The translations under genes and the position numbers were made by a program. From Betaproteobacteria bacterium (GTDB lineage: Bacteria > Pseudomonadota > Gammaproteobacteria > Burkholderiales > SG8-41): a stretch of 10,527 nucleotides of DNA. The stretch lies in the NCBI GenBank assembly GCA_021732805.1, contig JAKFUJ010000253.1, forward strand, positions 1 through 10,527. Direction: 5' to 3'. Positions 5,876 through 10,527 of this stretch are shown in pieces; positions within the stretch are counted from its first letter, which is position 1; each line of letters begins with the position of its first letter. Under the pieces are notes generated by a model that was not told the origin of the DNA, searched no databases, and saw only the letters and a list, made by a program, of their open reading frames with translations.

Positions 5876-6943
5876 TCAGCGCGCCAGTTTTTCGATTTTC
5901 AAATCACCCGCCAGTTGATCCAGCGCCGCCAGCAGCGCTTCCGGCATTGGTATGCCATTTTTTTCGTTATCGGCGCGTGCGACATGCGTGCCTTCGCCCG
6001 GCAGCCGGATGCGATCGACCCCGGGCAGGCGTTGTGAGTTGCGAACGTCGCGGATCAATGTGTCCATGCCCTGCTTGAATTCATCCAGCGGCTGGAAGGC
6101 TTCGATGTTGATGGCGATGATGGCGTGGCCGGTGTTGGTTTCGGTGGTGTCGTCGTTGTTGAAATCGACGACGTCCTTGCCCATCGCCGCACCGTTGAGG
6201 TTGCCGGCGAGCAGGCCCAGCACCAGCGCCAGACCGTAACCCTTGTAACCGCCAATCGGCAGCAGAAAACCTTCGCTGGCACGTTTCGGATCCGTCAGTG
6301 CATTGCCCTGGCGATCCATCATCCAGCCTTCGGGCATCATCTCGCCGCGCTGCGCCTTGGTTTTGACTTTGCCGTAGGCCGCGACCGTCGTCGCCATGTC
6401 GAGCACAATCGCCGGTTCGTCGCCGGCCGGTACCGCCACTGCAATCGGATTCGTCGACAGCAGCATGTCCAGTCCGCCCCAGGGCGGCAGGTGGTTGGCG
6501 CTGCCCACGGCCATGTAAAGGCCGATCATGTTGTGCATCGGCGGCATCGCTGCATACAGCGCGGCCGGTCCTGCGTGGTTGCTCCACTTTGCGCCGACCC
6601 AGGCCACACCCGCGGTTTTGGCTTTTTCGATGGCTTTCTCGGCGGCGAACTTCATCACCAGATGGCCCATGCCGTTGTCACCATGTACCAGTGCCATGCC
6701 GGGCATTTCGCGTTCGACACGGATGTTCGGCTGCACATTGACCGCACCGCCCTTGATGCGGCGGATGTATTGCGGCAGGCGGAACACGCCGTGACCTTCG
6801 GAACCGTTGATGTCGGCCTGCGTCATTAATTGCGCGATGACTTTTGCGTCCTCGCGCGGCACGGCAACGGCCTCGAAAGCAGCCGCGATGAAGGCGCGCA
6901 GCTGGTCGCCGGAAATGCGTTGATGTTGTTTCGGTTCAGCCAC
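5876..6943 (-). CDS. Ldh-family NAD(P)-dependent 2-hydroxyacid dehydrogenase
   Basis: A 355-residue member of the malate/L-lactate/ureidoglycolate dehydrogenase family, which is unrelated in fold to Rossmann-type lactate dehydrogenase. Hallmarks are GHGVFRLPQY with the putative catalytic H51, SNHAGPAALYA (121-131), STNPIAVAVP (163-172), DMATTVAAYGKV (182-193) and GGYKGYGLALVLGLLAG in the second half. It should interconvert a 2-hydroxyacid and a 2-oxoacid in the cytoplasm; the exact substrate is open. The start is a GTG (6941-6943) lying inside the upstream VOC gene, an 8-base overlap that implies translational coupling. It is the last gene of the four-gene minus-strand operon. Length is normal for the family. 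The usual DSHG before the catalytic His reads SEGHG here, a mild variation. Confidence 0.87.
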   Translation of the reverse strand: MAEPKQHQRISGDQLRAFIAAAFEAVAVPREDAKVIAQLMTQADINGSEGHGVFRLPQYIRRIKGGAVNVQPNIRVEREMPGMALVHGDNGMGHLVMKFAAEKAIEKAKTAGVAWVGAKWSNHAGPAALYAAMPPMHNMIGLYMAVGSANHLPPWGGLDMLLSTNPIAVAVPAGDEPAIVLDMATTVAAYGKVKTKAQRGEMMPEGWMMDRQGNALTDPKRASEGFLLPIGGYKGYGLALVLGLLAGNLNGAAMGKDVVDFNNDDTTETNTGHAIIAINIEAFQPLDEFKQGMDTLIRDVRNSQRLPGVDRIRLPGEGTHVARADNEKNGIPMPEALLAALDQLAGDLKIEKLAR

Positions 6944-7376
6944 GTTTGTCTTTCAACTCGTTTTCTCCCGGATTACTTTCTTCGAGTTCGATCAGCGCAC
7001 CCAGAAAATCTTTCGGGTGCACGAAGGCGATGCGTTCGCCATGCACATTGAGTTGCACCTTGCCGGCACCCAGCACCTGCGCGCCCGCAGCAGTCAGTTC
7101 GGTCGTGGTCTGTTCGACACTGTCGACGCCGAGACAGAAATGATGAATGCCGCCCTTGGGATTGCGTTTCAGGAATTTCGCCACCGGTGAATCCGGTCGC
7201 GACGGTTCCATCAATTCGATCTTGGCGTTGCCGAGATCGATGTAGGTCATGCGCACACCTTGCTCTGCATTGACCTTGATCACGCCGGCGCTCAGCCCGT
7301 ACGTCGCGCGCAATTTTTCCAGCGCCGCCGCAAGATCGGGCACGACGATGGATACATGGCTGAGACCGGTAATCAT
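6936..7376 (-). CDS. Methylmalonyl-CoA-epimerase-like VOC (glyoxalase fold) protein
   Basis: A 146-residue protein of the vicinal oxygen chelate superfamily with two beta-alpha-beta-beta-beta halves. Likely metal ligands are H7 (LSHVSIVV), E54 (KIELMEP), H79 (GIHHFCLGV) and E130 (ALIELEE). The SPVAKFL stretch (63-69) and FVHPKDFLGALIELEE (118-133) match methylmalonyl-CoA epimerases best. That enzyme inverts the 2-carbon of methylmalonyl-CoA, but no methylmalonyl-CoA mutase or carboxylase gene is nearby. Given the CoA-transferase and crotonase genes upstream, a related acyl-CoA epimerase, or a lyase, is equally possible. The ATG (7374-7376) has no Shine-Dalgarno. A perfect TATAAT lies 8 bases upstream, so it may have its own near-leaderless transcript in addition to read-through from the operon. 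It overlaps the next gene by 8 bases. Confidence 0.78.
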   Translation of the reverse strand: MITGLSHVSIVVPDLAAALEKLRATYGLSAGVIKVNAEQGVRMTYIDLGNAKIELMEPSRPDSPVAKFLKRNPKGGIHHFCLGVDSVEQTTTELTAAGAQVLGAGKVQLNVHGERIAFVHPKDFLGALIELEESNPGENELKDKRG

Positions 7377-7384
7377 TGGGGATA

Positions 7385-7390
7385 ATTATA
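7385..7390 (-). promoter_or_regulatory. Candidate internal -10 box upstream of the VOC gene
   Basis: A perfect TATAAT on the minus strand in an AT-rich 27-base gap between the CoA-transferase stop and the VOC ATG. The predicted transcript start falls 1-3 bases before the ATG, which would give a leaderless or nearly leaderless mRNA. No -35 consensus is found at the proper spacing. Confidence 0.35.
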
Positions 7391-7403
7391 TAAGTAATTG
7401 ATT

Positions 7404-8606
7404 TTAAATAACTTTTTCTGCACGCAGTTCGTTGATGCGAGTATCGCTGAAACCGAGTTCGTCGCGCAGCACCGCTTCGGTGTGTTGGCCCAGCAGTGGC
7501 GGTGCGCGGCGGATGCTTGCAGGGGTATCGCTGAAACGAAACGGAATGCCGAGCATTTTGACGGTGCCCGCGGTCGGATGCTCGACGGAAGTCACCATGT
7601 CTCGCGCAAGCGCATGCGGCGCCGCCAAGGCCTGTGCCACGCTGTTGATGCGGCCGCAGGGTATGCTCGTCGCCATCAGTTTTGCTATCCAGGTGTCCGC
7701 GCCTTCGCGTTTCAATTCAGCCTTGATCAAGGTATCCAGCGCATCGCGATTCATCACGCGATCCGGATTTTTGGTGAACCGTGCATCGCTGGCCCATTCG
7801 GCATGGCCAAGCACGCCGGCGAACTTGGCGAACTGCCCGTCATTGCCCACCGCCACCGCAATGCGGTCATCACGCGTCGGGTAGGCGGTGTAGGGCACGA
7901 TATTCGGATGGCCGTTGCCGAAACGACCGGCGTCCTTGCCCGACACCAGATGATTGGCGGCGACATTCGCCAGCATCGCCAGGCCGCTGTCGAACAGCGA
8001 CACTTCAACATGCTGGCCGCGGCCGGTGCTGTGGCGCGCGTGCAGCGCGGCAAGGATGGTGTTGCAGGCGAGCATGCCGGTGCAGATGTCGACGATGGCC
8101 ACGCCGTATTTCATCGGCTCGCCATCGCGCTCACCGGTAATGCCCATCAAACCGGATTCCGCCTGCAGGATGAAATCGTAGCCGGGCAAGCCCGCCTTGG
8201 GTCCGGTGGCGCCGTAGCCGGTAATCGAACAACGCACCACGCGCGGCGCATTCTTCCCAAGCCACTCGTTGCTGAAACCCCATTTTTCCAGCGTGCCGAC
8301 CTTGAAGTTCTCGACCAGCACATCCGATTTTTTGATCAGGCCCGCAAGAACATCCTGCCCGGACTTCACCGCCATGTTCAGCGTCATTGAGCGTTTGTTG
8401 CGGTTGACGCCGAGGTAATACGCCGATTCGCCCTCGGCAAACGGCGGCCCCCAGCTGCGGGTGTCGTCGCCACTGCCCGGCGGCTCGACCTTGATCACAT
8501 CCGCACCCATGTCGCCGAGCATCATCGTGCACAGCGGTCCGGCAAGAATGCGGGTCAGATCGAGGACACGGACGCCGGTAAGCGCGCCTTTGGGTTCTTC
8601 AGCCAT
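7404..8606 (-). CDS. CaiB/BaiF-family (class III) CoA-transferase
   Basis: A 400-residue enzyme that moves CoA between an acyl-CoA donor and a free acid in the cytoplasm. Hallmarks are the N-terminal GVRVLDLTRILAGPLCTMML (11-30), GADVIKVEPPGSGDDTR (34-50), NRNKRSMTLN (68-77), DVLVENFKVGTLEKWG (95-110), the SITGYGATGP stretch (127-136) and GYDFILQAESGLMG (142-155). VDICTGM contains D173, aligned with the catalytic Asp that forms the glutamyl/aspartyl-type CoA intermediate in formyl-CoA transferase. The frame is open further upstream, to 8948, but that part overlaps the crotonase gene. The ATG at 8604-8606, just before the conserved start, is the sensible choice. It follows the crotonase stop by 14 bases, so the genes are co-transcribed. 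It probably activates the acid taken up or produced in this pathway; the acid is not identifiable. Confidence 0.92.
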   Translation of the reverse strand: MAEEPKGALTGVRVLDLTRILAGPLCTMMLGDMGADVIKVEPPGSGDDTRSWGPPFAEGESAYYLGVNRNKRSMTLNMAVKSGQDVLAGLIKKSDVLVENFKVGTLEKWGFSNEWLGKNAPRVVRCSITGYGATGPKAGLPGYDFILQAESGLMGITGERDGEPMKYGVAIVDICTGMLACNTILAALHARHSTGRGQHVEVSLFDSGLAMLANVAANHLVSGKDAGRFGNGHPNIVPYTAYPTRDDRIAVAVGNDGQFAKFAGVLGHAEWASDARFTKNPDRVMNRDALDTLIKAELKREGADTWIAKLMATSIPCGRINSVAQALAAPHALARDMVTSVEHPTAGTVKMLGIPFRFSDTPASIRRAPPLLGQHTEAVLRDELGFSDTRINELRAEKVI

Positions 8607-8620
8607 GGCGTCCGCTGCTT

Positions 8621-9535
8621 CTAGCGTTTCTTCCTGCGCATCGATGGCGGTGCATTGAGATCGCGCTCGTATCCATCGACGTACTGCTCCAGTTCCTTCT
8701 TCGCCTGCACGCGGAATTTCTGGAAATCCGGCTTGCGCCCGGCGAGGAAGGCATCCATGCCCTCGTTCGCTTCGGGCGAACCCCAGACATGGGCCAGCAG
8801 CTCCATGCCCTGCTGCCACGACGCGTAGAGATTGTCGGATTCGGCATTCAGCGATTTCTTGGTCATGCGAATGGTCAACGCGCTGTGGCCCTTCATGGTT
8901 TCGCACCACTTCAGCGTTTCCTTCAGCAGATCCTTTTGCGGCACGCACTTGTTGATCAGGCCGACTTCGACGGCTTCCCTGGCCGGGAAACGGCGCGCGC
9001 AGAAAATCATTTCGCGCGCCAGACGTTCACCGATGATGCGCGGGATGTATTGCGTCGCGCCGACGGTCGGGCAGGCGCCGACTTTGGCGCCGGTCTGGCC
9101 CAGCACCGCGTTTTCGGAGGCGATCACCAGGTCGCACCACAGCGCGAGTTCATGTCCGCCGCCCATGCACCAGCCGTTGACCATCGCGATCACCGGGATC
9201 GGCAGGCCACGGATGGTCATCGCCAGCCCGAGCATGCGGTCGTTCCACATATAGGCATTGGTGAAATTGAGGCGCTTCATCGCATAAAAATCGCCGCCGG
9301 CGGAGAACGACTTGTTGCCCTTGCCGGTGATCACGGCGCAAACGATGGTCGGGTCTTCACGCGTGAATTTCAGCGCATCGATCATTTCGTCCAGCGTTTG
9401 CTCGCGGAAGGCATTCAGCACTTTTTCGCGATTGATGGTGATCCACGCCACCTGATCCTTCACTTCATAAAGGATGTCGCCGTATTTTTTTTCATTCGGC
9501 TTGCGGGATTTGGACTTTTTGGTTTTTGCGGCCAT
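8621..9535 (-). CDS. Crotonase-superfamily protein with BadI/MenB-like features
   Basis: A 304-residue crotonase. The ATG at 9533-9535 is preceded by GAGGA at 9541-9545; a GTG at 9545-9547 overlaps that site and is less likely. The oxyanion-hole regions are present: SFSAGGDF (76-83) and CMGGGHEL (123-130). E129 sits where the first catalytic Glu of enoyl-CoA hydratase lies. The second catalytic Glu position is G149 in GQTGAKVGACP. That GQTGxKVG stretch is shared with MenB and BadI, but their active-site Asp position is P156 here. Overall similarity, including the start YGDILYEVKDQVAWITINR and the ending GRKPDFQKF, is closest by eye to BadI (2-ketocyclohexanecarboxyl-CoA hydrolase). It is preceded by a lysine-rich tail (residues 4-17) and ends in MRRKKR. 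It is the first gene of the operon. Hydration, C-C cleavage and isomerisation are all possible reactions. Confidence 0.82.
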   Translation of the reverse strand: MAAKTKKSKSRKPNEKKYGDILYEVKDQVAWITINREKVLNAFREQTLDEMIDALKFTREDPTIVCAVITGKGNKSFSAGGDFYAMKRLNFTNAYMWNDRMLGLAMTIRGLPIPVIAMVNGWCMGGGHELALWCDLVIASENAVLGQTGAKVGACPTVGATQYIPRIIGERLAREMIFCARRFPAREAVEVGLINKCVPQKDLLKETLKWCETMKGHSALTIRMTKKSLNAESDNLYASWQQGMELLAHVWGSPEANEGMDAFLAGRKPDFQKFRVQAKKELEQYVDGYERDLNAPPSMRRKKR

Positions 9536-9540
9536 TGCTT

Positions 9541-9545
9541 TCCTC
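9541..9545 (-). promoter_or_regulatory. Ribosome binding site deciding the crotonase start
   Basis: GAGGA on the minus strand, 5 bases before the ATG at 9533-9535. It overlaps the alternative GTG start at 9545-9547 and so argues for the internal ATG. Confidence 0.65.
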
Positions 9546-9573
9546 ACTGGTGGATGCGACGCGGAAAGCGGCG

Positions 9574-9582
9574 ATTTTAGCA
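9574..9582 (-). promoter_or_regulatory. Candidate extended -10 promoter of the crotonase operon
   Basis: TGCTAAAAT on the minus strand: a TGn extension followed by TAAAAT (5 of 6 matches to TATAAT). The predicted start is near 9567, leaving a leader of about 31 bases. No strong -35 is seen at 17 bases. It is the likely promoter of the four-gene operon. Confidence 0.5.
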
Positions 9583-9595
9583 GATGCTCCTCTGC
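9580..9595. repeat. Inverted repeat between the divergent promoters (possible operator)
   Basis: GCAGA-N6-TCTGC lies between the minus-strand -10 and the plus-strand -35. A regulator bound here could control both directions. The arms are only 5 bases, and no regulator gene for this unit is in the window. Confidence 0.3.
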
Positions 9596-9598
9596 CGA

Positions 9599-9627
9599 TT
9601 GACAGGCAAGGGCGGTATCTCTATCGT
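9599..9627 (+). promoter_or_regulatory. Candidate sigma-70 promoter of the Bug receptor gene
   Basis: A perfect -35 TTGACA (9599-9604), a 17-base spacer and TATCGT (9622-9627; 4 of 6 matches). The predicted start is near 9634, about 54 bases before the ATG. Confidence 0.6.
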
Positions 9628-9676
9628 GGTTTCGCGGCGAAAAATATGCAGTTCACAACATGACACTACCGCAACC

Positions 9677-9683
9677 GGAGGAG
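9677..9683 (+). promoter_or_regulatory. Strong ribosome binding site of the Bug receptor gene
   Basis: GGAGGAG ending 4 bases before the ATG at 9688; the GGAG core is 7 bases away. It fixes the start codon. Confidence 0.75.
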
Positions 9684-9687
9684 TCCC

Positions 9688-10527
9688 ATGAAAACATTGA
9701 AGTGGTGGTTCATCGCCGCCTTCTGCGCGCTTGCGCTGCCCGCCCACGCCCAGAATTACCCGGTAAAACCCGTGCGCATCATCGTGCCCTTCGCACCTGC
9801 CGGCCCCACTGACAACCAGGCGCGCTGGGCGGCGCAACAGCTCTCGGTCGCACTCGGCCAGCAGTTTCTCGTTGAAAACCGCGGCGGCGCGGGCGGCGTG
9901 CCCGGCACCGAGGCCGTGGTGCGCAGCGCGCCCGACGGCTACACCCTGCTCGCCGGTAACCCCGGCCCGCTGACCATTTCACCCAGCGTGCGCAACCAGA
10001 TGCCTTATGAAACCCTGCGCGATCTGACACCCATCGTGCTGATTGCAAGAAGCGCCAGTTGTATCTGCCTGCACCCCAGCCTGCCCGCGAAAAACGTCAA
10101 GGAATTCGTCACGCTGGCCAAGGCGCAGCCGGGCAAGATCAACTACGGCTCACCGGGCGTCGGCACCGTCGGCCACCTCGCCTCCGAACTGTTCGCGTAT
10201 CAAGCGGGGGTCAAACTGAACCACATTCCGTACAAGGGCGCGGCGCAGTACACCGTCGACCTGATCGCCGGCAACATCGAACTGGCGATCAACCAGTTCG
10301 CGATCTCCGCGCCGCTGGTCAAGGCCGGCAAGGTGCGCTGCCTCGGCGCCACCTCGCGCGAACGCACGCCGCTGCTGCCGGAAATCCCGACCATCGCCGA
10401 ACAGGGCATCAAGGATTTCGAAAGCTACAACTGGAACGGCATACTGGCGCCGGCCGGCACGCCACCCGCCATCATCAACCGCATCGCCGACATCATCTCC
10501 AAACAACTGGCAACACCCGAAGGCCGC
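9688..10527 (+). CDS. Bug/TctC-family tripartite tricarboxylate transporter receptor (C-terminus cut by window edge)
   Basis: The first 280 residues are visible with no stop; the family is usually about 320-330 residues, so about 45 are missing. A Sec signal peptide runs over residues 1-21 with a likely cut after AHA. The mature protein begins with the family's typical YPVKPVRIIVPFAPAGPTD (24-42), followed by NQAR. ALGQQFLVENRGGAGG, SAPDGYTLL and HIPYKGAAQ are further hallmarks. These periplasmic proteins bind small carboxylated molecules such as dicarboxylates, aromatic acids or nicotinate. They deliver them to a TctAB-type permease or act as sensors. No permease gene is visible. The gene faces the CoA-transferase/crotonase operon across 152 bases, so the ligand is plausibly the acid that operon breaks down. 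That is inference; betaproteobacteria carry many orphan Bug genes next to catabolic clusters. Confidence 0.93.
   Translation, partial: MKTLKWWFIAAFCALALPAHAQNYPVKPVRIIVPFAPAGPTDNQARWAAQQLSVALGQQFLVENRGGAGGVPGTEAVVRSAPDGYTLLAGNPGPLTISPSVRNQMPYETLRDLTPIVLIARSASCICLHPSLPAKNVKEFVTLAKAQPGKINYGSPGVGTVGHLASELFAYQAGVKLNHIPYKGAAQYTVDLIAGNIELAINQFAISAPLVKAGKVRCLGATSRERTPLLPEIPTIAEQGIKDFESYNWNGILAPAGTPPAIINRIADIISKQLATPEGR

Noticed and set aside
8607..8948. Upstream extension of the CoA-transferase open frame
   Set aside because: It overlaps the crotonase coding region in another frame, and the conserved CaiB/BaiF start lies just after the ATG at 8604-8606.

Overview
The window looks like chromosomal DNA of a betaproteobacterium, most likely of the order Burkholderiales. 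The evidence is a high-GC coding style, a QseE/QseG/QseF (GlrK/GlrR) two-component operon, a Bug/TctC-type periplasmic receptor and a CaiB/BaiF plus crotonase catabolic cluster. I see no mobile element, CRISPR array, tRNA or rRNA, and no gene-free stretch longer than 300 bases.

Region 1 (1-4576, all on the minus strand) is an envelope-signalling block. Read in transcription order it holds an isolated MlaC-like lipid-transfer protein, a QseE/GlrK-type histidine kinase, a QseG-like lipoprotein overlapping it by 4 bases, a QseF/GlrR-type sigma-54 activator, and the N-terminal part of a probable glycine-zipper 2TM envelope protein that runs off the left edge. The most striking signal is in the 225 bases between the activator gene and that last gene. 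It holds a textbook -24/-12 sigma-54 promoter (TGGCAC-N5-TTGC) and, upstream of it, two near-matches to the enterobacterial GlrR site (TGTC-N10-GACA) whose centres lie 63 bases apart. The simplest reading is that the kinase/activator pair drives the neighbouring envelope gene, in place of or in addition to the GlmY sRNA known from enterobacteria.

Region 2 (4577-5875) is a 263-base divergent intergenic region followed by a plus-strand fumarylacetoacetate-hydrolase-family gene. That gene converges on the next operon.

Region 3 (5876-10527) is a catabolic unit. A minus-strand operon encodes a crotonase with an unusual active site, a CaiB/BaiF CoA-transferase, a methylmalonyl-CoA-epimerase-like VOC protein and an Ldh-family NAD(P)-dependent 2-hydroxyacid dehydrogenase. 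Facing it across 152 bases with back-to-back promoters is a Bug-family receptor gene cut off by the right edge. Together they suggest capture of an organic acid, CoA activation by transfer, a hydratase or hydrolase step, and then epimerase and dehydrogenase steps. The substrate cannot be read from the sequence.
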